Positions 1-7,329 of a DNA stretch of 38,225 bases are shown one piece after another. A program made the position numbers and the translations under genes. The stretch covers positions 1 through 38,225 of the forward strand of contig JASHWZ010000177.1 in assembly GCA_030043865.1 (NCBI GenBank). The letters are read 5' to 3'. Origin of the DNA: Thermoplasmata archaeon. GTDB taxonomy: Archaea; Thermoplasmatota; Thermoplasmata; Lutacidiplasmatales; UBA184. Below the pieces are notes generated by a model. It ran no database searches. It had not been told where the DNA came from and was given only the letters and a program-made list of their open reading frames with translations. Position 1 is the stretch's first letter, and the number at the start of each line of letters is the position of its first letter.

Positions 1-42
1 CCTATTTGAAGAGCGGGCGGCCGCCCGTCCCGGCCGAGGGGT

Positions 43-279
43 TCAGCCGATCCCTACGGTGACGAGGGTCTCCGTCGACTTGAGCCCTGGGATCCGCCGG
101 ATCTTGTGCACGACGGTGTCGAGCGCCTCGTTGATGTGCGGTGCCTGGACCTTGACGATTAGGTCGAACGGACCCGTGACCGCCTGGACCTCGGCCACCC
201 CGGGCACTGCCTTCATCCGTCGCAGCACGTCGTCGAGCTTGCCGACCTCGACCTCGACGAGCAGGAAGAGCGTCTCCAC
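43..279 (-). CDS. Stand-alone Lrp/AsnC ligand-binding (RAM) domain protein
   Basis: About 78 residues forming only the C-terminal effector-binding domain of Lrp/AsnC regulators, with no helix-turn-helix. The visible pattern is an opening beta strand (LFLLVEVEVGKLDDVL), then PGVAEVQAVTGPFDLIVKV, then the terminal TLVTVGIG strand. This family forms alpha/beta sandwich oligomers that bind amino acids at subunit interfaces; the ligand here is unknown. I chose the GTG at 279 because the family normally begins right at this first strand; an in-frame GTG at 315 would add 12 Arg-rich residues. It is divergent from cysS, so a link to amino-acid sensing near that gene is possible but unproven. Confidence 0.85.
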   Translation of the reverse strand: METLFLLVEVEVGKLDDVLRRMKAVPGVAEVQAVTGPFDLIVKVQAPHINEALDTVVHKIRRIPGLKSTETLVTVGIG

Positions 280-375
280 GCGTCGGCCCTCGACGCGGCA
301 CGGCCGGAGGCGCACTTCAAGTTGGCGAGCGCTGGCCCGAACGGTGCCTCCGGTGGCGGGGGGATGGCACCGTCC

Positions 376-386
376 AAACCGTTATG
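376..386 (+). promoter_or_regulatory. Candidate TATA box for cysS
   Basis: AAACCGTTATG lies about 31 nt upstream of the ATG at 414 and resembles the box in front of the FKBP gene (AAAACCTTAT). The spacing suits a leaderless or nearly leaderless transcript and supports the ATG at 414 over the one at 384. Confidence 0.45.
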
Positions 387-413
387 GCCCGTTGGCGGCC
401 GCTCCTCCGGACC

Positions 414-1628
414 ATGGACCTCGTCCTCCGGGACACGCTCTCCGGCACGCTCAAGCCCGTGCGACGGAGGCGCGGCCGGCCGCTGAGGCTCTACGTTTGT
501 GGGCCGACGGTCTACGACGTTGCCCACGTCGGGCACGCGCGCACGTACCTGTTCTTCGACGTGGCGCGACGGTTCCTCGAGAGCGAGGGCGTCCCGGTGC
601 GCCACGTCATGAACATCACCGATTTCGAGGACAAGCTCGACGCCCGCGCGGCGGAGCTCGGCATCCCGTGGCGCACGCTCGCCCGACGCGAAGAACGGGC
701 GTTCCTCCGAGATCTGCGCTCGCTCCACGTCCGCCTCCCCCACTACCGCCCACGCGCTACGGATTTCGTCCCCCGGATGGTGGCCGCGGCCCGGGCGCTC
801 GAGCGGACCGGCCGGGTCCGGCGGGACGGCAACGAGTGGATCTATACTCCACCGAAGCGAGGGGCCCGGGAGAATTTCCCGACCGACCGGCAACTCGCGG
901 CGCACGCAGTCCCCGAGCCCGGCCATCCGTTCCCGAGCTCCCAAGGCCGTGCCGGCGAGTTCATGGTCTGGCGCCTCCAAGACCCGCCTAAACCGTCCTG
1001 GCCGAGCCCCTGGGGCCGGGGGATCCCCGGTTGGCACCTCGAATGCTTCGTGATGGCCGACCGCCTCCTCGGCATTCCGGTCGACCTGCACGGCGGCGGC
1101 GTCGACCTGATCTATCCGCACCACTACGGCGAGAACGAAGAGGCGCTCGAGCTGCGCGGCGCCCCATTCTCGCGCGTGTTCTTCCACACCGGGTTCGTCG
1201 TCATCGGGGGGTCGAAGATGTCCAAGTCGAGTGGAGTGCTCGTGCCGATCCGCACCGCGCTCGACGAGGTCGGACCGGACGCGCTCCGCTGGTACCTCCT
1301 CTCGGTCAACTCCGCGCGGCGTCTCCCCTGGGACCTCGACGACCTCCATCGCGCCGCCGACGAGTTCACGGCGGTCCGCGCCGCGATCGGCCGCTGGATC
1401 CAGCCCGACCGACCCGGCGAGGATCCGCCGCAGCTCGCGCGCCGGCTCGCCGAAGGGGTCCGACACGACCTCGCGCGCGGTCTCGCGACGGACCGAGCGT
1501 GGGCCCGGCTCCGGAACTGGGCGGCGCGTGTCCGGGCGCGACGCTCGGGCGTGCGCAAGGACGGCCAGGACGCGGCCCGCGCCGCGATCCGGTCGATCGA
1601 GGAACGGACGGGGCTCGAGCTGCTCTAG
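414..1628 (+). CDS. cysS: Cysteinyl-tRNA synthetase
   Basis: Class Ia synthetase charging tRNA-Cys with cysteine. In 404-residue numbering the zinc-site Cys29 opens CGPTVY, HVGH (38-41) is the HIGH motif, WHLEC supplies Cys211, HHYGENE (about 236-242) gives the remaining zinc ligands, and KMSKS is at about 268-272. The length is on the short side for the family (usually about 460), with a compact C-terminal anticodon-binding part. I start at ATG 414 because MDLVLRDTLSG begins the family's usual N-terminus and a TATA-like box lies about 31 nt upstream. The stop overlaps that of the convergent thiolase gene. The mycothiol ligase MshC is a relative but is confined to actinobacteria, so CysS is preferred. 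Confidence 0.96.
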   Translation: MDLVLRDTLSGTLKPVRRRRGRPLRLYVCGPTVYDVAHVGHARTYLFFDVARRFLESEGVPVRHVMNITDFEDKLDARAAELGIPWRTLARREERAFLRDLRSLHVRLPHYRPRATDFVPRMVAAARALERTGRVRRDGNEWIYTPPKRGARENFPTDRQLAAHAVPEPGHPFPSSQGRAGEFMVWRLQDPPKPSWPSPWGRGIPGWHLECFVMADRLLGIPVDLHGGGVDLIYPHHYGENEEALELRGAPFSRVFFHTGFVVIGGSKMSKSSGVLVPIRTALDEVGPDALRWYLLSVNSARRLPWDLDDLHRAADEFTAVRAAIGRWIQPDRPGEDPPQLARRLAEGVRHDLARGLATDRAWARLRNWAARVRARRSGVRKDGQDAARAAIRSIEERTGLELL

Positions 1629-2830
1629 ACCCCGCGGCGGTCGACCACGAGGCTGAGCCCGTTGCCCCCGCCCATGCAGAGGGTGGCGAGCCCGAGGCGC
1701 TTCTGGGAGCGTACGAGCTCCTGGACCAGCGTGACGACGATCCGCGCCCCGCTCGCCCCGATCGGGTGACCGAGCGCGACCGCGCCGCCGTGGACGTTGA
1801 ACTGCTCCTCCGTGAACCCGAACTCCCGCTGCACGGCGATCGACGCCGAGGCGTACGCCTCGTTGTGCTCGACGCGGTCGAAGTCCGACGGCCGAAGCCC
1901 GGTCGCCGCGAGATGCTTCTTCACCGTGGGGATCGGCGACTCCATGACGTCCCGGGGGTGCACGCCGCTCTCCGCCCCTGAGTGCACCCAGGCGATCGGC
2001 TTCTCCCCGTGCTCGCGGACCTCCCGCGCGCTCGCGAGCACGAGCGCCGCCGCGCCGTCGGAGAGTTTCGAGGAATTCCCGGCCGTCAGGACCCCGTCGG
2101 GCGCGAACACCGGCGGCAGCTTCGCGAGCTTCTCGAGCGTCGTGTCCGCCCGGGGGGCCTCGTCCCGCAGCAGGGGGTTCCCCGAGAGGGTCCACTCCTT
2201 CGGGACCGGAACGATCTCGGAGTCGAACGTGCCGGCCGCGCTCGCGGCGGACGCCCGGAGATGACTCCGTAGCCCGAACGCGTCGACCTCCCCGCGGGTC
2301 AGCCCCAACTTCTTCGCGATGCGCTCGCCGGTGAGGCCCATGATCTCGTGATCGTCGTAGGCGTCGATCAGCGCGTCGCGCTGCATGCCGTCATCGAGAG
2401 TGTGGGGCCCGGGCAGGCTGCCCCACCGCAGCTGGCCGTCAACGAGGTACGGCGCCCGAGACATGCTCTCCATCGCCCCGACGACGACGCGGTCGAACTC
2501 GCCCGCCCGGATCGCCGTGAAGCCCCACTGGATCGCCTTCATGCCGGACCCGCACACCATGTTGACGGTCGCCGCGCCGACCGAATCCGGGACGCCCGCC
2601 CCCCGCAGCACCTGCCGCGCCGGGTTCTGCCCGGCCCCCGCCTGGATCGCCTGCCCGAACAGCACCTCCTCGACCTGGTCCGGACGCCAGCCGGCGCGCG
2701 CGATCGCCTCGGTCGCGGCGAGCGTGCCGAGCTGCGTGGCGGGGACGTTCCGGAGGGCACCACCGTACCGTCCGATCGGGGTACGGACGGCCGAGAGGAT
2801 GGCAACGGACCCGGCCTGGGAGGAGGACAT
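1625..2830 (-). CDS. Acetyl-CoA acetyltransferase (thiolase)
   Basis: 401-residue type II thiolase that condenses two acetyl-CoA or thiolytically cleaves 3-ketoacyl-CoA. All catalytic elements are present: acyl-accepting Cys93 in NMVCGSG, the HNEAY motif (family NEAF), His355 in GGAVALGHPIGASG, and Cys385 in CMGGGNG. The sequence is bacterial-like and complete, unlike the HMG-CoA-synthase-linked archaeal thiolases that work with a DUF35 partner; no such partner is adjacent. ATG 2830 is chosen because MSSSQAGSVAIL leads straight into the first strand and a TATA-like box lies about 25 nt upstream. With the isovaleryl-CoA-dehydrogenase-like gene and mcmA2/meaB in this window it suggests acyl-CoA degradation. 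Chain-length specificity cannot be read from the sequence. Confidence 0.94.
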   Translation of the reverse strand: MSSSQAGSVAILSAVRTPIGRYGGALRNVPATQLGTLAATEAIARAGWRPDQVEEVLFGQAIQAGAGQNPARQVLRGAGVPDSVGAATVNMVCGSGMKAIQWGFTAIRAGEFDRVVVGAMESMSRAPYLVDGQLRWGSLPGPHTLDDGMQRDALIDAYDDHEIMGLTGERIAKKLGLTRGEVDAFGLRSHLRASAASAAGTFDSEIVPVPKEWTLSGNPLLRDEAPRADTTLEKLAKLPPVFAPDGVLTAGNSSKLSDGAAALVLASAREVREHGEKPIAWVHSGAESGVHPRDVMESPIPTVKKHLAATGLRPSDFDRVEHNEAYASASIAVQREFGFTEEQFNVHGGAVALGHPIGASGARIVVTLVQELVRSQKRLGLATLCMGGGNGLSLVVDRRGV

Positions 2831-2849
2831 GGTGTACCGACCGAGGCCC

Positions 2850-2858
2850 GGATTATGA
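2850..2858 (-). promoter_or_regulatory. Candidate TATA box for the thiolase gene
   Basis: On the minus strand this reads CTCATAATC, centred about 25 nt from ATG 2830. The position fits a leaderless transcript and supports the chosen start. Confidence 0.4.
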
Positions 2859-2910
2859 GTTTGGCGGGAAAATGTGCCCGGGGGTCCGCCCACCGATCCG
2901 CCGCTCGGGG

Positions 2911-3477
2911 TCAGGGGTTCGAGGGCGGGCGTTGGAGCGCGGTGAGCAGATCGTCGAACTCATGCGCGCCGACGTGCATCCGGCCGTTGACGAAGAGCGT
3001 GGGCGCTTGGACGACCCCGGCCTCGATGCCGCTCTCCACGTCCTCGTCGACCCTTCGGGCCGCCTCGCCGCTGCGCAGGTCCCGGTCGAAGACGTCCAGG
3101 TCGAGCGGGAGCTCGCGCGCGAGCTTCCGATAGAGCGCTTCGCCGAGCTCGCTCTGGTGCTCGAAGAGCCGATCGTGCATCAACCAGAACTTTCCCTGCT
3201 CCTCGGCCGCTTCCGCGACCTCCGCGGCCCGCCGCGCCTCGGGGAACCGTTGCGCGTCCGGAAAGCTGCGGAACGCGATGCACAGGTCGTCCTCGAGTTC
3301 GCGGGAGAGGTCGCCGAGCGTGTCGACGAGGTCGCGACACCGTTCGCTCGCGAAGTCCCCGTACTCGACCAGGGCATAGCGGGCACCGATCGGGCCCCGA
3401 TGATGGTCGCGGTCCTCGATCGGGAGCACGAGCCCCGCCGGTTCGATCTCGTCGGACGGTCGGTTCCCGCGCGCCAT
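2911..3477 (-). CDS. DsbA-like thioredoxin-fold protein, N-terminal active Cys replaced
   Basis: 188-residue thioredoxin_4/DsbA-type domain resembling the one found in NhaA C-terminal fusions and soluble disulfide oxidoreductases. Typical landmarks are DRDHHRGP, the strand ALVEYGDF, an EAAEEQGKFWLMHDRLFEHQ helix, and the cis-Pro strand QAPTLFVNGR. The usual F-x-C-P-Y-C active site is here F-A-S-E-R-C: position 44 is Ser and only Cys47 remains. Disulfide exchange by the normal two-Cys route is therefore unlikely; a monothiol or binding role is possible. No signal peptide is visible, so it is probably cytoplasmic. ATG 3477 is used because upstream starts would run into the PCNA gene. Confidence 0.85.
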   Translation of the reverse strand: MARGNRPSDEIEPAGLVLPIEDRDHHRGPIGARYALVEYGDFASERCRDLVDTLGDLSRELEDDLCIAFRSFPDAQRFPEARRAAEVAEAAEEQGKFWLMHDRLFEHQSELGEALYRKLARELPLDLDVFDRDLRSGEAARRVDEDVESGIEAGVVQAPTLFVNGRMHVGAHEFDDLLTALQRPPSNP

Positions 3478-3529
3478 GCGTTCGTCCCCGATCCGCTCGA
3501 CGTCTCTCGTGCCGGGGTCGAACGGCGCG

Positions 3530-4261
3530 TCAGTCCTCTTCGACGCGGGGCGCGAGGAGGTAGCGGCCCTCTCCCCGGCCACCGCTCATCGTGAACTCGA
3601 CCTTGAGCGGGTACTCGTTCCCGACGTGGAGCGTGGTGTCCTCGGAGGAGATCGACTTCACCATCGCCGAAAAGAAGTCGAGCGGGTACATGCTCTTCAC
3701 CGGTTCCTTCACGTCGAGCTTGGTGAGGTTCTCCTTCGCGATCCGAAGGTCGAGCTGGTCGGTCTCACCCTCGGAGTGCATGGTGAACGCCGCCGGGTCG
3801 AGCGTGAGCGTGACGTGGTCGGTGAAGCTCTCGCTCCCCCGGATCCCTTGGCGCAGGTCCTCGGTCTTCACGGTCACGCTGGCGGGTGGGTTGACGTTCG
3901 GCACCTTGGGGTCGGTGATGCCCGCCGGGTCGACCACCGCCATCTGCCGCGTGACGCGGCCGAGCGAGGCGACGAGCCGGTTCTTGCCGTCGAACTGGAA
4001 GTCGATGACGTCGCCGGGCTTCGAGAGGCGCAGCACCTCCTTCAGCTTCTCGATGTCGACACCGAGCTCCGTCGGTTCTCCGGTGAACTCCTCGAACACC
4101 GCCTTGTGGAGCTTCAGCACAAGCATCGCGACGTGCGACGGGTCGACCGCCTTCGCTTCGAGCCCGTCCTTGGAAATGGAGAGCTTGACCTCGCTCACGA
4201 GCGTCGAGACGACCTCGACGACCTCGCGAAGGTTCTCCATTTTCATCCGGAGTTTGAACAT
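3530..4261 (-). CDS. pcn: DNA polymerase sliding clamp (PCNA)
   Basis: 243-residue archaeal PCNA, a ring-shaped processivity factor for replication and repair. Hallmarks are VSEVKLSISKDGLEAKAVDPSHVAM at the start, a Leu/Glu-rich linker region, DFFSAMVKSISSEDTTLHVG, and a terminal strand ending in LLAPRVEED. The length is normal and both clamp domains are complete, so a homotrimer is expected. A minus-strand AT-rich box (CTTTTTAGAG, 4295-4304) lies about 38 nt upstream of the ATG. It is divergent from AlaX and followed, after 52 nt, by the DsbA-like gene on the same strand. Confidence 0.97.
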   Translation of the reverse strand: MFKLRMKMENLREVVEVVSTLVSEVKLSISKDGLEAKAVDPSHVAMLVLKLHKAVFEEFTGEPTELGVDIEKLKEVLRLSKPGDVIDFQFDGKNRLVASLGRVTRQMAVVDPAGITDPKVPNVNPPASVTVKTEDLRQGIRGSESFTDHVTLTLDPAAFTMHSEGETDQLDLRIAKENLTKLDVKEPVKSMYPLDFFSAMVKSISSEDTTLHVGNEYPLKVEFTMSGGRGEGRYLLAPRVEED

Positions 4262-4294
4262 CCGTAAGCCTCGGCGCGCAGCACATCGGCCCCC

Positions 4295-4304
4295 TCTAAA
4301 AAGC
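4295..4304 (-). promoter_or_regulatory. Candidate TATA box for the PCNA gene
   Basis: CTTTTTAGAG on the minus strand is the only AT-rich stretch in the 101-nt gap shared with the divergent alaX gene. It is centred about 38 nt from the PCNA start, which implies a short leader of about 10 nt. Confidence 0.4.
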
Positions 4305-4362
4305 CTTCTGGAGTTGCCGGGAGGAGCAACGCGTTTCCCTACCGGAGTCTCCGTTCTCCGGC

Positions 4363-5121
4363 GTGACCGAGCTCGCGTACCTGTCCGACCTTCCGTCCGC
4401 GTACGTCCGCGAGTTCCGGGCGCGGGTCACCGCCCTCCCGCCGGGGGCGCTCGTGCTCGACCGGACCTACTTCTATCCGACCGGTGGGGGCCAGCCCGCG
4501 GACCGTGGCGTCCTCCGGTTCGAGGGGGGTCGGCCGCTGGAGGTCACCGACGTCACGAAATCGGGGCCGGCGGTCCTGCACCGGGTTCGGGGAGCGGCCC
4601 CGGAGCTCCGCCGGCTCGAGGTCGGCGCCGAGGTCGAGGGGGCGATCGATTGGGACCGTCGTCATCGGCACATGCGGCTCCACACCGCGCAGCATTACGC
4701 GAGCGCGCGGATCTTCGCCCGCTCGGGGCTGCGGACTCGGCGGGCGAACCTCGCGGGCGCCGGGGCGACGATCGACCTCGAGGGGCCTCTCCCGGCGGAG
4801 CTGTTGGCTCCGCTCGAGGACGACCTGCGCGACGTGGTCGCTCGGCCCCAGCCGGTGTCGATCCGCATGGTCCCCCGTGCGGAGTGGGACGCACATCCGG
4901 CGGCGGGGCGCTCGGGCCTGGTGCCGCTCCCGCCGCAGGTCGACCCGGTCCGGGTGGTCGAGATCGACGCGTCGGACGTTTGCCCGTGCGGCGGGACGCA
5001 CGTACGCTCGACCGGGGAGATCGGGCAGCTTCGGTGGCTCCCCCTGGTGCCGCTCTCGAGCGGCGCGAGCCGCGTCGCGTTCACCCTGGTCGACTCCGCT
5101 CCGACCACTCCTTCCGCGTGA
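4363..5121 (+). CDS. alaX: Alanyl-tRNA editing protein AlaX
   Basis: 252-residue free-standing trans-editing factor that deacylates Ser- or Gly-mischarged tRNA-Ala. The two zinc-binding halves are visible: HTAQH at about residues 107-111 and CGGTHV at about 208-213, plus the YFYPTGGGQPADRG strand shared with the AlaRS editing domain. The size corresponds to the longer AlaX class. The start is a GTG. The 3' end overlaps the convergent GNAT gene by about 41 nt, a sign of very tight packing. No catalytic aminoacylation domain is present, so it is not AlaRS itself. Confidence 0.93.
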   Translation: MTELAYLSDLPSAYVREFRARVTALPPGALVLDRTYFYPTGGGQPADRGVLRFEGGRPLEVTDVTKSGPAVLHRVRGAAPELRRLEVGAEVEGAIDWDRRHRHMRLHTAQHYASARIFARSGLRTRRANLAGAGATIDLEGPLPAELLAPLEDDLRDVVARPQPVSIRMVPRAEWDAHPAAGRSGLVPLPPQVDPVRVVEIDASDVCPCGGTHVRSTGEIGQLRWLPLVPLSSGASRVAFTLVDSAPTTPSA

Positions 5122-5632
5122 CGCCGTAGACGTAGATGTCGTGCCAGCGGCCATGGTGGAACAGCGCAGAGCGTAGCGTCCCCTCGCGGCGAAAGCCGAG
5201 TCCCTCGACGAGACGATACGAAGGAACGTTCTCGACATCGCACGTCGCCCCGACGCGGTCGACCGACGTCGTGGCGAACACGTGGCCGACTAGGAGCCCG
5301 ACCGCCTCCCGGCCGTACCCCTTCCCGCGGGCGGCTCGGTCCCCGAGGACGTACCAAACGTCCACGTATTCGAGCACCGGATGGGCGACGTAGTGGCCGA
5401 CGAAGCCGATCGGCCCGGGCGTCTCCCGACGCTCGAGCACGAATCGGGGAGCGAGCGACGCGGGGTCGGCCGCCGCGCTCTCGACCGACGCGACGAAGCT
5501 GTCCAGCGTGTCGACGCTGAAGCGGTCGTACGGGGCGACGACCTCGGGGTCGTTGTACCATCCGAAGACGGTCGGGTAGTCGGCGGGGACCAACGGTCGC
5601 AGGCGGACCGACGGGCCCTCGAGCACCGACAT
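5081..5632 (-). CDS. GNAT N-acetyltransferase (RimJ/RimL-like)
   Basis: 183-residue acetyltransferase of the RimJ/RimL group. The N-terminal VRLRPLVPADYPTVFGWYNDPE, the acetyl-CoA loop RGKGYGREAVGLLVGHVF (R/Q-x-x-G-x-G type), and the terminal VENVPSYRLVEGLGFRREG helix-strand are all present. The family acetylates protein N-termini, antibiotics or small amines; the substrate cannot be told. It is the last gene of a three-gene operon with the winged-helix gene (8-nt gap) and the 74-residue gene. Confidence 0.9.
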   Translation of the reverse strand: MSVLEGPSVRLRPLVPADYPTVFGWYNDPEVVAPYDRFSVDTLDSFVASVESAAADPASLAPRFVLERRETPGPIGFVGHYVAHPVLEYVDVWYVLGDRAARGKGYGREAVGLLVGHVFATTSVDRVGATCDVENVPSYRLVEGLGFRREGTLRSALFHHGRWHDIYVYGVTRKEWSERSRPG

Positions 5633-5640
5633 CGCCCGAC

Positions 5641-6024
5641 CTAGGCGTCTTGGCCCCGCTCCCGTCGGCCGCGCGGGCTGGGGGCGGTCGACGCGATCTC
5701 GTCCCCGTCGTCGGGGATCGCCGCGTCGCCGGCCTCCTCGTGCAGCTGCTCGAGCGCCTTACGATGCCCGCTCGGAGTGAGCGAGAACACGTGCTTCGGC
5801 TCGGAGTACCCGACGACGTACTGCGTTCGACGCAGCACCATCCGCGACATCTCGAGCGACCGCAGCGCATTCTTGAGGGCCGCTGGGTCCTCCGAGGAGA
5901 ATTTCCGCGCGATGCCGAACTCCGTCGTCCACTGGTCCGCCTCGAAGCGGATCTGCTGGCCCCGATGCTCGAGCAGATGGAGGAGGAGCGAGCGCTCCAG
6001 CCGGTCCAGATCCTGCTGCGGCAT
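5641..6024 (-). CDS. Winged-helix DNA-binding-like protein
   Basis: 127 residues. An N-terminal helical segment (LDRLERSLLLHLLEHRGQQI) is followed by an insertion about cell-state specific residues (EFGIARKFSSEDPAALKNALRSLEM) and a wing-like pair of strands (RRTQYVVGYSEPKHVFSLTPSGHRKALE), the usual order in small archaeal winged-helix regulators. The last 30 residues are acidic then Arg-rich and probably disordered. No metal or ligand motif is visible. It sits between the 74-aa gene (16-nt gap) and a GNAT gene (8-nt gap), so the three are likely co-transcribed. Regulatory role inferred from fold only. Confidence 0.75.
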   Translation of the reverse strand: MPQQDLDRLERSLLLHLLEHRGQQIRFEADQWTTEFGIARKFSSEDPAALKNALRSLEMSRMVLRRTQYVVGYSEPKHVFSLTPSGHRKALEQLHEEAGDAAIPDDGDEIASTAPSPRGRRERGQDA

Positions 6025-6040
6025 CGACCTCAGGAACGGC

Positions 6041-6265
6041 TCACGAGATCGTCGTGATCTCGTAGTTAACGTCGAGCCCCTTCAATCGCGAATGCATCTC
6101 CGCCACGAGCCGGATCACGTTGTCCAGCGCGGCCTTCTCCTTCCATTTGTAGACGAAATCGTGCATCCCCATCGACTCCTCGAAGCCGAGCTGCCGCATG
6201 ACGTCCATCACCTTCAGCGGGTCCGCGCCCTCGGAGTGGAAGGTCATTCGGACGTAGGTACGCAT
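6041..6265 (-). CDS. Small conserved-looking protein of unknown function
   Basis: 74 residues, not recognised. The predicted order strand (TYVRMTFHSEG), helix (DPLKVMDVMRQLGFEES), strand (HDFVYKWKE), helix (LDNVIRLVAEMHSRLKG), strand (VNYEITTI) is compatible with a small ferredoxin-like or ACT/RAM-type alpha/beta fold. It is the first gene of an apparent operon with a winged-helix protein and an acetyltransferase. A role as a small-molecule sensor for the regulator is a guess from fold and context. Confidence 0.75.
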   Translation of the reverse strand: MRTYVRMTFHSEGADPLKVMDVMRQLGFEESMGMHDFVYKWKEKAALDNVIRLVAEMHSRLKGLDVNYEITTIS

Positions 6266-6326
6266 CGCATCGTGCGCGAAGGAGCAGTTCCCCGCGCGAT
6301 TGGCCTTCGTGTTTAGGCGGCCGTTC

Positions 6327-6338
6327 GTTTATATATGC
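6327..6338 (+). promoter_or_regulatory. TATA box for the epimerase gene
   Basis: GTTTATATATGC is one of the clearest archaeal TATA boxes in this GC-rich window. It is centred about 31 nt before the ATG at 6364, so the transcript is leaderless or has only a few leader bases. Confidence 0.7.
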
Positions 6339-6363
6339 TTCCCTAACTCGACTCCGCCTCGAG

Positions 6364-7329
6364 ATGAACGGGACGTCGCACGAGGGTCCGGTGGTCGTCA
6401 CCGGCGGCGCCGGAGCGATCGGCTCCTATCTGGTGCGGGAGTTGCTCGCCGCGGGCCGCGAGGTGCGCGTCGTCGACAATCTCTCGGGCGGTCGGCGCGC
6501 GCATCTTCCGCCGGACGGTACCGAGGGGCTCTCGTTCATCGTTGCCGACCTCAAGGAGCCCGCGCGCTACGCTTCCGCCTTCGATGGCGCGGCCGAGCTC
6601 TGGCACTTCGCGGCCAACACGGACATCCGCAAGGGCTCGAAAGACCCGAAGCTCGACTTCGAGGATGGGGCCGTGGGTACGTACGTGGTTCTCGAGGAGG
6701 CGCGCCGCCACGATGTGGGGCGGGCGGTGTACGCGTCGTCCAGCGTGGTCTACGGTTTCCCGTCCGTCTTTCCGACGCCCGAGGAGTACGGGCCGCTCGA
6801 GCCGCAGTCGCCGTATGCGGCCGCGAAGCTGGCGGGAGAGGCGCTGTTCTCGGCGTACGCCTACACGCACGGCCTTCGGTCGTATCTCTTCCGCTTCGCG
6901 AACATCATCGGACCGAACATGACGCACGGCGTCCTCTTCGACTTTTTCGAGAAACTGCGCGCCGACCCGTCGCGGCTCGAAGTCCTGGGCGACGGCCGGC
7001 AGTCGAAGAGCTATCTCCGGACGGAGGACTGCATCGCGGCCATGCGGCTCGCCGTCGAGCGGTGCGACCGGCCCGTGAACCTGTTCAACCTCGGCACCGC
7101 CGACCGAACGCCGGTCCGCGAGATCGCCGAGAAGGTGGTCGCCGCCCACGGCGGCACCGCGCGCATCGAGTTCACGGGAGGGAGTCAGGGCTGGGTTGGG
7201 GACGTGCCGCAGCAGTTGCTCGCGATCGACCGGATCCTCGCGCTCGGCTGGCGGCCTCGCTGGTCGAGCGGCGAGGCGATCGACCGGACGATCGCCGACA
7301 TGATCGCCGAGCGACGCGCGGGCGCCTAG
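6364..7329 (+). CDS. NAD-dependent sugar epimerase/dehydratase (GalE-like)
   Basis: 321-residue extended short-chain dehydrogenase acting on nucleotide-sugars. It shows the Rossmann motif GGAGAIGSYL near residue 14, HFAANTD, the catalytic SSSVVYG serine region, and the Y-x-x-x-K pair in SPYAAAKLAGE. The C-terminal substrate domain ends with LGWRPRWSSGEAIDRTI. The closest recognisable group is UDP-glucose/galactose 4-epimerase and related dTDP-sugar enzymes; the exact sugar cannot be told. It is followed by two glycosyltransferase genes, so it probably provides an activated sugar for surface glycans or protein N-glycosylation. The stop overlaps that of the convergent GT4 gene. Confidence 0.92.
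   Translation: MNGTSHEGPVVVTGGAGAIGSYLVRELLAAGREVRVVDNLSGGRRAHLPPDGTEGLSFIVADLKEPARYASAFDGAAELWHFAANTDIRKGSKDPKLDFEDGAVGTYVVLEEARRHDVGRAVYASSSVVYGFPSVFPTPEEYGPLEPQSPYAAAKLAGEALFSAYAYTHGLRSYLFRFANIIGPNMTHGVLFDFFEKLRADPSRLEVLGDGRQSKSYLRTEDCIAAMRLAVERCDRPVNLFNLGTADRTPVREIAEKVVAAHGGTARIEFTGGSQGWVGDVPQQLLAIDRILALGWRPRWSSGEAIDRTIADMIAERRAGA

Noticed and set aside
213..2195. Long open frames opposite or out of frame with real genes, such as 213-2195, 4695-5870, 15495-17888, 22860-25334 and 30781-33105
   Set aside because: They result from GC-rich third codon positions. The frames are Arg/Pro/Gly-rich, share no motifs, and lie over clearly recognised genes on the other strand or frame.
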